DNA of 40,557 bases from Muribaculaceae bacterium (GTDB lineage: Bacteria > Bacteroidota > Bacteroidia > Bacteroidales > Muribaculaceae), in assembly GCA_017619935.1 (NCBI GenBank), contig JAFZRJ010000022.1, positions 1-40,557 on the forward strand, given 5' to 3'. The notes beneath the pieces were generated by a model. It had not been told where the DNA came from, did not search any database, and was given only the letters and a program-made list of their open reading frames with translations. The position numbers and the translations under genes are program-made. This document shows positions 24,579 to 33,808 of this stretch, in pieces (position 1 is the stretch's first letter; every line of letters starts with the position of its first letter).

Positions 24579-25345
24579 TGTTTCTGCTGCTCAAGTTCAA
24601 GAATACTGGCCGACAACAACTCGTAAATCTCTCTTTGTCTGCCGTGGAGCATGGCTTCGTGGAGGGCCATGACTTTCGTGTCGCCTCTCATGGCGGGACC
24701 TGTTTGGGATTGGGCCGGAGTGAGATGATTGAGTTTGTCGGCAGTGTTGTGTATGAGTGGCAACATGGCATCAAAGCTCAGCCCGTGATTCTCAAGCAAC
24801 GAAGCCGCTTGCGCCCACATGTGATTGGCAAAATTGCAGGAGAAAACGGCCGCAATGTGAAGCACTTGCCGCTGCTTGCTGTCGCAAGGCGTGACATGTG
24901 ACGTCAGCAAGTTTGACACCTCTATGACACAATTCAACGATGATGTGTCGTTGGCCTCAACGAAAACATGCACATCGCTCCAGACGACCGCCAGTTCGCG
25001 GGAAAACGACTGCATGGGGTAGAGTACACCACAATGCTTGCGGTGCTTTTTGAGAACTGATAGTGGGGTGGTTCCCGAAGTGTGTAGCCACAGCGCGCCG
25101 TTGTCGGGTATGGCTTCAACAATGCCGGCAATGGCATCATCGCTCACCGCAATCAGATAAATGTCGGCATCATCAACCAGGTCATTTAAGTCACAGGTGG
25201 CGAGGGGAATACCTACGCGCTCAGCCAGCCGTTGGGCGTGCGCAAGGTTCCGGCTGTACACCTGCAGTAATTCACAGGAACTTGACAAGCCTAACGCGAT
25301 ATGCGTGGCTACATTTCCCGACCCTATGATGACGATGCGATACAT
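24575..25345 (-). CDS. Rossmann-fold / DUF2520 protein
   Basis: A 256-residue protein. The N-terminal half is an NAD(P)-binding Rossmann fold resembling F420-oxidoreductase or pyrroline-carboxylate reductase (IVIIGSGNVATHIALGL, DIYLIAVSDDAI, LWLHTSGTTPLSVL). The C-terminal half is the helical DUF2520 domain (HIAAVFSCNFANHMWAQAASLL, PLIHNTADKL, QTGPAMRGD), which resembles ketopantoate or 6-phosphogluconate dehydrogenase dimer domains. Substrate unknown. First gene of the run to ligA, with a promoter directly upstream, and divergent from the unknown gene at 25452. Confidence 0.86.
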   Translation of the reverse strand: MYRIVIIGSGNVATHIALGLSSSCELLQVYSRNLAHAQRLAERVGIPLATCDLNDLVDDADIYLIAVSDDAIAGIVEAIPDNGALWLHTSGTTPLSVLKKHRKHCGVLYPMQSFSRELAVVWSDVHVFVEANDTSSLNCVIEVSNLLTSHVTPCDSKQRQVLHIAAVFSCNFANHMWAQAASLLENHGLSFDAMLPLIHNTADKLNHLTPAQSQTGPAMRGDTKVMALHEAMLHGRQREIYELLSASILELEQQKQ

Positions 25346-25379
25346 TTAAGATTAGAATTGCCAATTATCAATTGCGGCA

Positions 25380-25411
25380 CAAAATTAGTATTTTTTGTTG
25401 AGAATATCCAA
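25380..25411 (-). promoter_or_regulatory. Promoter of the DUF2520-to-ligA run
   Basis: Minus-strand TAATTTTG (25380-25387) and TTG (25409-25411) with a 21-bp spacer. It interlocks with the plus-strand promoter at 25398-25427. Confidence 0.65.
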
Positions 25412-25427
25412 TGATTTTGTAATTTTG
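25398..25427 (+). promoter_or_regulatory. Promoter of the 25452 gene
   Basis: TTG (25398-25400), 19-bp spacer, TAATTTTG (25420-25427). Full consensus match, about 25 bp before ATG 25452. Confidence 0.75.
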
Positions 25428-25451
25428 CGACATAATATCAAAAGAGGACTC

Positions 25452-26126
25452 ATGAACAAATCAATCTATAGATTATTGATGATAGCCGTGGTGGCCTTCA
25501 CTTCGTTGGCGATGAACGCTCAAGATTATCATTTGCGTCATGATACAATCCATGTCTATAAGTCATGGGAATCCATTCTGGACCAGTGGGCCGATACCAT
25601 CCTTATTAATCCTGAAATAGAGGTGTATTCACTCTACGATGTTGATTTCTTTTCTCAAAATGAGGCCGTTAATAAGATGTTACGCAATGAAGCCGTGGCT
25701 CTTGCGATTGGCGACACAACATGGTTTGTGAGCAGTTATTGGCTACAACGGAATTTTAAGGGGCAATCTCACAAAATGGATGATTGGGTTCCGCTTTATT
25801 TTACGGCCAAGATAGCATTTGTGCAATGGAGCCGAACTCAACCAAATCTCGCGCTATCGCTCATTGGTGGTTTGTTGGGTGATCCCGACCTGTTTGCACC
25901 AGAAGAAGATGAGTATGGCGATTTATATCTCATTGACTTTGATAATGCTAGTCTTGATAAAATTGATCATAAATATCTCAGCCATCTTTTGGAGTCTTAC
26001 CCCGATCTCCAACGGCGTTACTTGATGATGAAGGATTACAAGAAACCTTACATCATTCAATCCTTTTTCTTGGATTACATCAACCGCTTGAACGACGACC
26101 CAACAGTTCCCTTCATCGTTGAATAG
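25452..26126 (+). CDS. Exported protein of unknown function
   Basis: A 224-residue protein I cannot assign to a family. Residues 1-23 form a signal peptide (MNKSIYRLLMIAVVAFTSLAMNAQ). The mature part is rich in aromatic and acidic residues (YKSWESILDQWADTILINPEIEVYSLYDVDFF, WFVSSYWLQRNFKGQSHKMDDWVPLYFTAKIAFVQW), with no cysteines and no membrane helix, so it is probably periplasmic. The upstream frame reaches 25395, but the promoter lies within it and the signal peptide begins at 25452. It ends in TAG, showing that TAG is a working stop in this genome. Monocistronic. Confidence 0.75.
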   Translation: MNKSIYRLLMIAVVAFTSLAMNAQDYHLRHDTIHVYKSWESILDQWADTILINPEIEVYSLYDVDFFSQNEAVNKMLRNEAVALAIGDTTWFVSSYWLQRNFKGQSHKMDDWVPLYFTAKIAFVQWSRTQPNLALSLIGGLLGDPDLFAPEEDEYGDLYLIDFDNASLDKIDHKYLSHLLESYPDLQRRYLMMKDYKKPYIIQSFFLDYINRLNDDPTVPFIVE

Positions 26127-26162
26127 ACCTGTAACAAGTTGTGATAAACATATACAGAAAGA

Positions 26163-26194
26163 GATAAGGCGACGAGGAAACTCATCGCCTTATC
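26163..26194. terminator. Stem-loop between convergent genes
   Basis: GATAAGGCGA and TCGCCTTATC form a perfect 10-bp stem that extends to a GAG/CTC pair and a GAAA tetraloop after one mismatch. There is no T-run, so termination efficiency is uncertain. It serves either the 25452 gene or the ROK gene. Confidence 0.5.
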
Positions 26195-26215
26195 CATGTG
26201 TTAAGATGCAATCAA

Positions 26216-27184
26216 TCAGTCGTTGTCTTTAACCTCCCAGCCGAGTGCCGAAGCGCCGAGGATGGCTGCGTCGGCCTCTTTCATTTCGCTGAAGACGATT
26301 TTGGCCTTGCCACGGAAGATGGGCAACACGTTCTTGTCATACGAAGCCTTGATGGGGTTCATAATCAAGTCGCCGCTTTTTGCCAAACCGCCGAAGATGA
26401 CGAAAGCCTCAGGACTGGAGAATGCCGCGAAGTCGGCCAGTGCCTCACCCAGAATATTTCCAGTGTAATCAAAGATTTCTTTTGCCAGTTTGTCGCCAGC
26501 CATTGCAGCGTCGAACACGTCCTTGCTGGTAATCGTGTCGGCATCCATCTCACGGAGTTTAGACTCGTCGTTACGAATCTCCAGGAACTCGCGAGCGGTG
26601 CGAGCAACTCCGGTAGCCGAGCAATAGGCCTCCAAACAGCCGGTGCGACCGCAACCGCACTGACGGCCATTGCTGCGCTTCATGATAACATGACCCAGTT
26701 CACCGGCAAAGCCGTCGTGGCCGTAAACCAACTGGCCGTTAACAACGATACCGCTGCCAACACCAGTGCCCAACGTAATCATGATGAAATCTTTCATACC
26801 ACGGGCAGCGCCGTAGGTCATTTCACCGATGGCTGCGGCATTGGCGTCATTGGTGACGATGCAAGGAATGCCGAACTTGTTGGTAATCTTTTCTGCCAGG
26901 GGGATGGGGCAAGGCCAGGGCAGATTGGGTGCGCCCTCAATCATACCTGTATAGTAGTTGCCGTTAGGAGCGCCGATACCGATGCCATTGATTTTGTCTT
27001 TTGCGTCGGCAGCTTCAATGATACGATTGATGGCCTCATGGAGTTCATCCACATAATCGTCGAAGTTGCTGTGCTTACCGGTTTTGATAGAATCGCTGGC
27101 AATAACATTGCCACGTGCATCCACGATACCGAACGCGGTGTTAGTTCCGCCCATGTCGATACCAATCACATAAGGTTTTCCCAT
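26216..27184 (-). CDS. ROK-family sugar kinase (glucokinase-like)
   Basis: A 322-residue ROK kinase without the DNA-binding N-terminus of ROK repressors. The ATP phosphate motif is GIDMGGTNTAFGIV, the catalytic aspartate is Asp113 in TNDANAAAIGE, and the zinc site is His165 with Cys176, Cys178 and Cys183 in GRQCGCGRTGCLEAY. ITLGTGVGSGIVVNGQLV is the second phosphate-binding loop. The family phosphorylates glucose and related sugars; glucokinase is the likeliest role, feeding glycolysis. Monocistronic, with a -7 box 40 bp upstream of the ATG. Confidence 0.9.
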   Translation of the reverse strand: MGKPYVIGIDMGGTNTAFGIVDARGNVIASDSIKTGKHSNFDDYVDELHEAINRIIEAADAKDKINGIGIGAPNGNYYTGMIEGAPNLPWPCPIPLAEKITNKFGIPCIVTNDANAAAIGEMTYGAARGMKDFIMITLGTGVGSGIVVNGQLVYGHDGFAGELGHVIMKRSNGRQCGCGRTGCLEAYCSATGVARTAREFLEIRNDESKLREMDADTITSKDVFDAAMAGDKLAKEIFDYTGNILGEALADFAAFSSPEAFVIFGGLAKSGDLIMNPIKASYDKNVLPIFRGKAKIVFSEMKEADAAILGASALGWEVKDND

Positions 27185-27223
27185 TGTTGTAATTATTTAG
27201 TCGTTAATGATTAAGTTTGTTTG

Positions 27224-27231
27224 CAAAGTTA
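27224..27231 (-). promoter_or_regulatory. -7 box of the ROK kinase gene
   Basis: Minus-strand TAACTTTG, exact match. No clear -33 element. Confidence 0.5.
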
Positions 27232-27282
27232 GTGATTATTTCGTCGTTTTCTTCACTTTTAAGAAAAAAACTGCAATCATTC

Positions 27283-27720
27283 TCATTTTTTCTCAAGCGC
27301 TTCGCTAAGTTGGGCCACTACGTCACCCGCCCATTTGGCGTCACCACCAATAGCCATGCGCACTACCGGTTGCACTTCGTTGTTAGTCGTTATCACCAGT
27401 TGATACTGACTATTGATATATGGAATGGCGGCATTGTTGAAAGTGATGTCCTCGATGCAGTCGCGTTGAACTTCTTGACCTGCTACCAGCAGGTGGTCGT
27501 CATAGACCAGAATAGTCCCTTCCAACTCGTTATTCGCCAACGGATTGACAACAATCAAATCCTGAGGCTCACCATGCTGGGCGATGAAATCCTGCAGATC
27601 TGATGACGACGGCTCATGGCCCAATGTCTCTTCTTCCTTTTTCTCTTTTTTGGAGAAATAAAGTGTCGCTAAAGCTATGATCGTAAGCAATACAACCAGC
27701 TCAATCAATTTTAGAATCAT
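27283..27720 (-). CDS. Small membrane-anchored protein of unknown function
   Basis: A 145-residue protein with one N-terminal membrane helix (LIELVVLLTIIALATLYFS), a charged KKEKKEEE stretch and a soluble domain of alternating strands (GTILVYDDHLLVAGQEV, CIEDITFNNAAIPYINSQYQLVITTN). The layout suggests a protein tethered to the inner membrane with the domain in the cytoplasm, following the positive-inside rule. I recognise no family. The frame extends seven codons further to 27741, but the second methionine (27720) is the better start, given the -7 box at 27743-27750. Divergent from prfA. Confidence 0.7.
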   Translation of the reverse strand: MILKLIELVVLLTIIALATLYFSKKEKKEEETLGHEPSSSDLQDFIAQHGEPQDLIVVNPLANNELEGTILVYDDHLLVAGQEVQRDCIEDITFNNAAIPYINSQYQLVITTNNEVQPVVRMAIGGDAKWAGDVVAQLSEALEKK

Positions 27721-27742
27721 AACGCATAGTTTTAATATCAAG

Positions 27743-27776
27743 CAAAATTACGAAAATTTTCCGTAATATCCATCAA
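27743..27776 (-). promoter_or_regulatory. Promoter of the small membrane protein gene
   Basis: Minus-strand TAATTTTG (27743-27750) with TTG at 27774-27776; the 23-bp spacer is long. Confidence 0.45.
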
Positions 27777-27783
27777 AAAGTAG

Positions 27784-27791
27784 TAACTTTG
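27784..27791 (+). promoter_or_regulatory. -7 box of prfA-pyrF
   Basis: TAACTTTG, exact match, 32 bp before the prfA ATG. The -33 region is weak. Confidence 0.55.
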
Positions 27792-27823
27792 CATCATATT
27801 TTTAAAGGATTCAAGATATAGAG

Positions 27824-28933
27824 ATGGCCGACAACACATTATTACAACGCCTTGAAGGACTTGACGCCCGTTTTGAGGAAATAGGAACTCTGATTACCGA
27901 TCCGGCCGTCATTGCCGACCAGCAACGTTATGTCAAACTCACCAAAGAATACAAGAGTCTCGAAGTTTTGCTTCAGGCCAAGAATAAATACAAGAAACTG
28001 CTTGATGATCTAAAGGAAGCGAAGACCTTGCTGGAAACCGAGAGTGATGCCGACCTCCGTGCCATGGCACGCGAGGAAATAGATGCCAATGCTCCCCTGG
28101 TGCCCAAAATGGAAGAGGAAATCAAGTTGTTGCTCATTCCCGAAGATCCCGAAGATTCTAAAAATGCCGTATTGGAGATTCGCGGAGGAACAGGCGGCGA
28201 CGAAGCGGCTCTCTTTGCCGGTGACTTGGCTCGCATGTACATTCGTTTTTGCGAGACCAAAGGTTGGAACATCCAAATGTCCAGTTGTAGCGAGGGTGCA
28301 TCAGGAGGATACAAGGAGGTGATATTCAGTATTACTGGCAATAATGTGTACGGAACCTTGAAGTATGAATCAGGGGTGCATCGTGTGCAACGAGTACCTG
28401 TTACCGAGACGCAGGGACGCGTCCACACATCGGCTGCCAGTGTTGCCGTGCTGCCCGAGGCCGAGCCTTTTGATGTGCACATCAATGAAGGAGAAATCAA
28501 GTGGGACACGTTCCGTAGCAGCGGTGCCGGAGGACAAAACGTGAACAAGGTGAATTCGGGTGTGCGTCTGCGTTATATGTGGACAAATCCCAACACAGGT
28601 GAAGAACAGGAGATTTTGATTGAATGTACCGAGACCCGTGACCAGCCGAAGAACAAGGAACGCGCTTTGGCTCGACTTCGCACGTTTATTTACGACAACG
28701 AGCATCAAAAGTATGTTGATGACATCTCCAATCGTCGCAAGACATTGGTGTCGACGGGTGACCGCTCGGCCAAAATCCGTACCTATAATTATCCACAAGG
28801 GCGCATTACCGATCACCGCATCGGTTACACCATTTATAATCTGCCGGCCTTTATGGACGGTGACATTCAGGACTGCATCGACCACCTGATTGTTGCCGAG
28901 AATGCTGAAAAACTCAAAGAAGCTGAACTATGA
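27824..28933 (+). CDS. prfA: Peptide chain release factor 1
   Basis: A 369-residue RF1, which ends translation at UAA and UAG. The codon-recognition tripeptide is Pro192-Val193-Thr194 in [14 protein letters not shown] (PxT type, so RF1, not RF2), and the peptidyl-transfer motif is Gly236-Gly237-Gln238 in [20 protein letters not shown]. The N-terminal coiled-coil domain and the [18 protein letters not shown] segment are typical. Its presence means UAG is read as stop here, which bears on the interrupted scaffold gene at 10855. Its TGA overlaps the pyrF ATG by four bases. Confidence 0.97.
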   Translation: MADNTLLQRLEGLDARFEEIGTLITDPAVIADQQRYVKLTKEYKSLEVLLQAKNKYKKLLDDLKEAKTLLETESDADLRAMAREEIDANAPLVPKMEEEIKLLLIPEDPEDSKNAVLEIRGGTGGDEAALFAGDLARMYIRFCETKGWNIQMSSCSEGASGGYKEVIFSITGNNVYGTLKYESGVHRVQRVPVTETQGRVHTSAASVAVLPEAEPFDVHINEGEIKWDTFRSSGAGGQNVNKVNSGVRLRYMWTNPNTGEEQEILIECTETRDQPKNKERALARLRTFIYDNEHQKYVDDISNRRKTLVSTGDRSAKIRTYNYPQGRITDHRIGYTIYNLPAFMDGDIQDCIDHLIVAENAEKLKEAEL

Positions 28934-29751
28934 CGCGACAAGAATTGATAGACCTCATTAAGAGAAAACGGAGTTTCTTGTGTGTGGGCCTTGACCCCGA
29001 CATCAGCAAGATGCCCCAGTCGTTGGATGGAGACAAGTTTGCCTTCAATCGTGCAATTATTGACGCCACAGCACCTTACGCGATTGCTTATAAGCCTAAT
29101 TTGGCATTTTATGAGATGCATGGTGCAAAGGGTTATCTTGCTTTTGAGCAAACAATACAGTACATTCGCGACAACTATCCCGAAATGTTGGTTATTGCCG
29201 ATGCCAAGCGAGGCGACATAGGCAATACCAGTCGCATGTATGCCTCTAGTTTTTTTGATACACTGGGCGTCGATGCTGTAACAGTGGCGCCATATATGGG
29301 CGAGGATAGTGTTACACCATTTCTGGGCTATGACGGGAAATGGGTGATTTTGCTGGCGCTTACATCCAATCGTGGTTCAGCGGATTTTCAAATGTTGAAA
29401 GACACGCAAGGGACGGCACTTTACGAGCATGTGCTCACCACAGCCCAGCAATGGGGAACGCCCGATAACCTGATGTTTGTGGTGGGAGCCACGCATGGTG
29501 AAATGTTCCGTGACATTCGTCGCATTGTTCCTCATCACTTCTTGCTTGTACCTGGCGTGGGGGCTCAGGGCGGCAGTTTGGCCGAGGTGGCTCAATATGG
29601 ACTGAATGAAGATTGCGGGCTGATAGTCAATTCTTCTCGTGGCATCATCCATGCCTCCAATTCCGATGACTTTGCCCAAGTCGCAGAACAAAAAGCTCGT
29701 GAAATTAGGGATGAGATGTCGCAAATGTTGACTGCTCACAAAATTTTATGA
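28930..29751 (+). CDS. pyrF: Orotidine 5'-phosphate decarboxylase
   Basis: A 273-residue enzyme that makes UMP in the last step of pyrimidine synthesis. The catalytic D-K-D motif is Asp91-Lys93-Asp96 in [18 protein letters not shown], with the substrate loop [12 protein letters not shown] and the phosphate region VPGVGAQGG at the C-terminus. The length is that of the longer type-2 PyrF group rather than the 230-residue E. coli type. Translationally coupled to prfA through an ATGA overlap, an operon pairing I recall from other Bacteroidales. Confidence 0.96.
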   Translation: MTRQELIDLIKRKRSFLCVGLDPDISKMPQSLDGDKFAFNRAIIDATAPYAIAYKPNLAFYEMHGAKGYLAFEQTIQYIRDNYPEMLVIADAKRGDIGNTSRMYASSFFDTLGVDAVTVAPYMGEDSVTPFLGYDGKWVILLALTSNRGSADFQMLKDTQGTALYEHVLTTAQQWGTPDNLMFVVGATHGEMFRDIRRIVPHHFLLVPGVGAQGGSLAEVAQYGLNEDCGLIVNSSRGIIHASNSDDFAQVAEQKAREIRDEMSQMLTAHKIL

Positions 29752-29782
29752 TGATAATTAGGGGAATGACAATAGTTTTTGC

Positions 29783-29790
29783 TAACTTTG
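29783..29790 (+). promoter_or_regulatory. -7 box of pgk
   Basis: TAACTTTG, exact match, 34 bp before the ATG; AAGG at 29820 is a modest ribosome-binding site. The -33 element is not evident. Confidence 0.55.
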
Positions 29791-29824
29791 TGACTTGAAT
29801 ATGAATAACTTAAAAAGATAAGGT

Positions 29825-31078
29825 ATGATAAACATTAATGATTTTAACTTCGCAGGCCTGAAGGCCATCGTGCGCGTTGATTTCAACGTGCCTCTGAATG
29901 AAAAAGGTGAAATTACTGACGACACCCGCATCCGTGGTGCAGTGCCCACTTTGAAAAAGATCCTTGCTGATGGAGGTAGTCTCATTTTGATGTCTCACAT
30001 GGGCAAGCCAAAAGGGAAAGTGAACCCAAAACTCTCGTTGGGACAAATCGCTAATGCCGTCGCTGCCGCATTGGCACGTCCAGTGAAATTCGCCCCCGAC
30101 TGTGCAAAGGCTGCCGATGCTGCCGCTGCACTCAAAGCCGGTGAGGTGCTTTTGCTTGAGAACCTCCGTTTCTATGCTGAGGAAGAAGGCAAGCCCGTGG
30201 GTATTGAAAAAGACGACCCCGCTTACAATGAAGCCAAAAAACAAATGAAGGAGCGTCAGGCCGAGTTTGCCAAGACTCTAGCCAGTTATGCCGATGTGTA
30301 TGTGAATGACGCTTTTGGAACAGCTCATCGTCGCCATGCTTCGACGGCTGTTATCGCCGACTACTTTGATGCCGATCACAAGATGCTCGGTTTCCTGATG
30401 GAGAAAGAAGTGACAGCCATCGACAATGTGCTCAAGAACGCCCAGCATCCCTTTACCGCTATCATCGGTGGCAGCAAGGTGTCGTCAAAACTTGCTGTTA
30501 TTAAGAACCTGCTGGATAAGGTGGATAACCTCATCATCGGTGGCGGTATGGGCTTTACGTTCATCAAGGCCCAAGGTGGCCATATCGGAGACTCGCTGCA
30601 TGAAGACGACTTGATGCCCGAAGCTCTCAATGTCATGGCGGCTGCAAAGGAGAAAGGCGTGAACCTCAGCCTGTCGGTTCAGACTATCGCAGCCAATGAA
30701 TTCAGCAACGATGCTGAGCGCAAGCCGGTCGATATCTTTAACATTCCGGACGGATGGGAAGGCATGGATGCTGGCGAGGAATCGCTCAAGAATTGGAAAG
30801 AGATTATTCTCGCGTCCAAGACCATTCTGTGGAATGGACCAGTGGGTGTGTTTGAATTTGAAAACTTTGCCCATGGAACTGGCGAAATTGCCAAGTATGT
30901 TGCTGAAGCAACCAAGAATGGTGCTTACTCGCTTGTGGGTGGAGGCGATTCGGTGGCTGCAGTCAACAAGTTCGGTCTCGCCGACCAAGTGTCTTACGTT
31001 TCCACAGGTGGTGGGGCTATGCTGGAAGCCATTGAAGGTAAAACGCTTCCTGGCGTGGCTGCTATCAAGGGCGAATAA
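29825..31078 (+). CDS. pgk: Phosphoglycerate kinase
   Basis: A 417-residue glycolytic enzyme converting 1,3-bisphosphoglycerate and ADP to 3-phosphoglycerate and ATP. Motifs: [22 protein letters not shown] at the N-terminus, [71 protein letters not shown] and [14 protein letters not shown]. Cytoplasmic. Monocistronic, between its own -7 box and a strong terminator. Confidence 0.98.
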   Translation: MININDFNFAGLKAIVRVDFNVPLNEKGEITDDTRIRGAVPTLKKILADGGSLILMSHMGKPKGKVNPKLSLGQIANAVAAALARPVKFAPDCAKAADAAAALKAGEVLLLENLRFYAEEEGKPVGIEKDDPAYNEAKKQMKERQAEFAKTLASYADVYVNDAFGTAHRRHASTAVIADYFDADHKMLGFLMEKEVTAIDNVLKNAQHPFTAIIGGSKVSSKLAVIKNLLDKVDNLIIGGGMGFTFIKAQGGHIGDSLHEDDLMPEALNVMAAAKEKGVNLSLSVQTIAANEFSNDAERKPVDIFNIPDGWEGMDAGEESLKNWKEIILASKTILWNGPVGVFEFENFAHGTGEIAKYVAEATKNGAYSLVGGGDSVAAVNKFGLADQVSYVSTGGGAMLEAIEGKTLPGVAAIKGE

Positions 31079-31099
31079 TCCGAATCACTCAATAACGAT

Positions 31100-31138
31100 T
31101 GAGGGTGAGCCAAAGAATTTGGCTCACCCTCATTATTT
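31100..31138 (+). terminator. Terminator of pgk
   Basis: A perfect 15-bp stem (TGAGGGTGAGCCAAA with its complement) around a GAA loop, followed by TTATTT. Confidence 0.88.
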
Positions 31139-31184
31139 GTATTCAGTTCCTAAAATACAGGAGGCTAGGTAAAGCACAAATAAC

Positions 31185-33584
31185 TTATGCTTCGCCGGGT
31201 TGTTCATTAAGAATCATGCCGATAACAATATTCGCGTCTTCGACATCCACCTTGCCGTCGCCGTTAAGGTCGGCATTGCCGGGATAGTCGTTTTGATTCT
31301 TAAGTTCAAGGATGATGTTAATGATGGCGTTCACGTCTTCGACATCCACTTTGCCGTCGCCGTTCACATCGCCTCGAGAATAAGTAAAACCATATAAAGG
31401 AATGTTCAAGGGCGTTTCCACACCTCCCCCCGTGATATTAATCATAGCTTCATGTGAGCCGTTTTCGATGGCCGAATAGGTGACGTTAACTTTGGTGCCA
31501 TTCATTACATTGCCCGATGGGATGGTTGTCGGAGACACCCTAAAGAATGCGGCATTTTCTCCTGAAATGGTCAACTGCACATTGCTGACAAGTTTTTCCC
31601 CTGTTAGGACAAAAGTATTGACTTTGGTGGTTCCTAATAATGTATTGCCAAAGTCCATTTGGAAGCCATCGGTGGGGGTGGTGAACACGGGAACAGGTGC
31701 GGGCCATTCGCCGATGACGAATGGAGTGGGGGAACCTAGATATATCGAAGAATCGTTGGGGTCAATGAGCGCAATATAACAGGTGTCGCCTGTGGCTGCG
31801 CTCACTTGTGTCGCAAAATTGATGCTCTTTTGTTCTCCAACGTGGTGAATTGAGACCTCGCCTTGAGCCTGACCGATGACTTGGTACTCGTCATTGGTCT
31901 TTGTCAGGATGTCTACCTGTAGTTGTCCGTCATAAAAACCACCGACACTCTTCACAACGACCGATGCTTTAATGTCGTCGGCAGGCATAGATATTGCTTC
32001 GGGTTCCAGGTCGCGCACTACTTCGAGGTGGCCCTCTGGAGGGGTGGCTTCATTAAACAACACAACCCCGTTTTCTTTGACTTTCATCATTACATATCCG
32101 CCACTGTCGGCAGGTCGAACAAAGGGTGTTGTAGTTGCCATGCGGTCCAGGCTATACACGGCCTGCAAGCGGTAGTTACCGATGGGGAGTGTTTCGGGTA
32201 ACGTCATGTTGATGGGTTCGTCGTCACCGAAGTAATAAGTGTATCCGGTTTCAAGTTCTACATCGGTCACATGGCATGTAGCCAGTACCTCTGAGTCAGT
32301 CTCGTTTAGGATATTAACCGCAAAGTCAAGTGAGCTCAAGTCACCTTCGCCCAAGAAAGTATAGTTGGCCATATCTAAAGGAACAACCTCGCCGAGGTGA
32401 GCCGTGGAAGTCTTGGTCGTAAAGAAAGAAAGATAACCTTGCAATGGCTGGATGTCAGAAGTTCCACCATTGTCGGGCTTGATGCCGATGATGACCTCTT
32501 GTCCGCTATTGAAGCCGGCCGGAGAAGATGATGGATTTAGGGCGGTGCAGGCAAAGTAACCATCGGAACGTCCTCCCCATCCCCAATTCACATGAAAGTA
32601 GCCGTCTTTGTTATATCCGTCGAAGACAAACGCATGTCCACCGCTACGTTCGCTTTGGCCTGCGTAGTAAATGGGCCGACCCGTGTCAAGTTCGTTACGC
32701 AACATTTGTTCCCATTCGTCCAGCGGGTGGAAGTCGCGCAGTTGGAACGAAATGCTTTTGTCGTAGCGGAAATAATCACGAAGTGCTTTCATGGCATTGA
32801 TGGAATAGGCTCCGCTTGATGCCCCATAATGCATGTGCACGGCGATACCGACGGCGCTCATCAATACAGCCACGGCATTTTTTTGTACTTCGGTGGGACG
32901 CCCAAAATTATAGTTGTCGCGCATGTCGCTCCAATGAAAATCAATTTGACTGAAATCGGCCCCAAGTGACGTGGCTGGCTCGCCGTTCACATTGCATTCA
33001 TAAACGGTACTGCCTTCACCCGTAGGAGGCCAGTTGTGCGTTTTCATGATTTGTGCAACAGCGGTGGCCACACAGCCTGTAACGGCATGTTGTCGCCCTC
33101 CGTCGTAAGTGGGGCAGAGGTTGTTGAAAGGTGCGCTTTGGTCCCAAATGGTCTTCATCAGAGGCGCCACACTGGTGTTGAGGATGGGCATGCGGCGAGG
33201 CTGGGCCGACGTGGAGCGTGCATATTGGATCTCACGTTGGTATTGTTCCAGCCACCACTGCATATTCTCAGGTATGGAATCGGCATTAAATGTACCGGTA
33301 TCGGCAAATCCTAAAACTGGCAAAACACAGTCATCGCCCGAAACGATGACGAAACCGCCATTGACACCCCGATTAAACACATAGTAATCAGCGATGTCGT
33401 TCGAGTTGAAAGATTGGTAAGCAAGCCGCAATGAAACATCACCATGTGACGGTGCTTTTCGAACCATTGATTTCGACACAAATTGTTCTGCGACTGATTG
33501 GGCTTGCGATGTTGTAATGCTTTCGGCATCAAGCGATAACGCTGCCAACAAAACGAGTGATAATAATATGTTGTTCCTTTTCAT
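31185..33584 (-). CDS. Secreted C10 (streptopain-like) cysteine protease with dockerin-like tail
   Basis: A 799-residue exported protease. Signal peptide about 1-20, then a Spi-like propeptide (TSQAQSVAEQFVSKS, FVIVSGDDCVLPVLGFAD). The mature C10 domain has nucleophile Cys171 in HAVTGCVATAVAQIMK, His317 in GGHAFVFDGY and Asn334/Trp336 in FHVNWGWGG. Residues 380-720 are beta-sandwich modules, and the last 65 residues hold two calcium-loop repeats (GDVNGDGKVDVEDVNAII and ADLNGDGKVDVEDANIVI) like a type I dockerin. It would digest host or food proteins outside the cell; the tail may anchor or stabilise it. No cohesin partner is seen here. The DNA of the two calcium loops is nearly identical. Monocistronic. 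Confidence 0.9.
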   Translation of the reverse strand: MKRNNILLSLVLLAALSLDAESITTSQAQSVAEQFVSKSMVRKAPSHGDVSLRLAYQSFNSNDIADYYVFNRGVNGGFVIVSGDDCVLPVLGFADTGTFNADSIPENMQWWLEQYQREIQYARSTSAQPRRMPILNTSVAPLMKTIWDQSAPFNNLCPTYDGGRQHAVTGCVATAVAQIMKTHNWPPTGEGSTVYECNVNGEPATSLGADFSQIDFHWSDMRDNYNFGRPTEVQKNAVAVLMSAVGIAVHMHYGASSGAYSINAMKALRDYFRYDKSISFQLRDFHPLDEWEQMLRNELDTGRPIYYAGQSERSGGHAFVFDGYNKDGYFHVNWGWGGRSDGYFACTALNPSSSPAGFNSGQEVIIGIKPDNGGTSDIQPLQGYLSFFTTKTSTAHLGEVVPLDMANYTFLGEGDLSSLDFAVNILNETDSEVLATCHVTDVELETGYTYYFGDDEPINMTLPETLPIGNYRLQAVYSLDRMATTTPFVRPADSGGYVMMKVKENGVVLFNEATPPEGHLEVVRDLEPEAISMPADDIKASVVVKSVGGFYDGQLQVDILTKTNDEYQVIGQAQGEVSIHHVGEQKSINFATQVSAATGDTCYIALIDPNDSSIYLGSPTPFVIGEWPAPVPVFTTPTDGFQMDFGNTLLGTTKVNTFVLTGEKLVSNVQLTISGENAAFFRVSPTTIPSGNVMNGTKVNVTYSAIENGSHEAMINITGGGVETPLNIPLYGFTYSRGDVNGDGKVDVEDVNAIINIILELKNQNDYPGNADLNGDGKVDVEDANIVIGMILNEQPGEA

Positions 33585-33640
33585 GGCGCTAAATTAATTC
33601 AAACCTCGCACACTGAAAAAGATTTCATCATTTTTTGCCC

Positions 33641-33693
33641 CACAAGCCTGTGTTTTTAACGATTTTAAAACACAACTTTCTTTGTGGCTTGTG
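33641..33693. repeat. Nested inverted repeats upstream of the first MFS gene
   Basis: Outer arms CACAAGCC (33641-33648) and GGCTTGTG (33686-33693) enclose inner arms TGTGTTTT (33649-33656) and AAAACACA (33667-33674). They lie upstream of the promoter at 33722, so a regulatory site is more likely than a terminator. Confidence 0.5.
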
Positions 33694-33721
33694 ACCGAAA
33701 ACGGCGTGGTAAAAAATAAAT

Positions 33722-33752
33722 TTGGTGTTTTGAGCGATGTGTTGTAATTTTG
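33722..33752 (+). promoter_or_regulatory. Promoter of the first MFS gene
   Basis: TTG (33722-33724), 20-bp spacer, TAATTTTG (33745-33752). The leader would be about 50 nt. Confidence 0.7.
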
Positions 33753-33808
33753 CGTGTTATTAGATGACTTTACCGTTGCATATAACCTAAATCAATTAAT
33801 CATACATT

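Noticed and set aside
31235-31364. Repeated 31-bp units as a CRISPR or repeat array
   Set aside because: Only two copies, 99 bp apart, in frame, coding for the two calcium loops of the dockerin-like tail.
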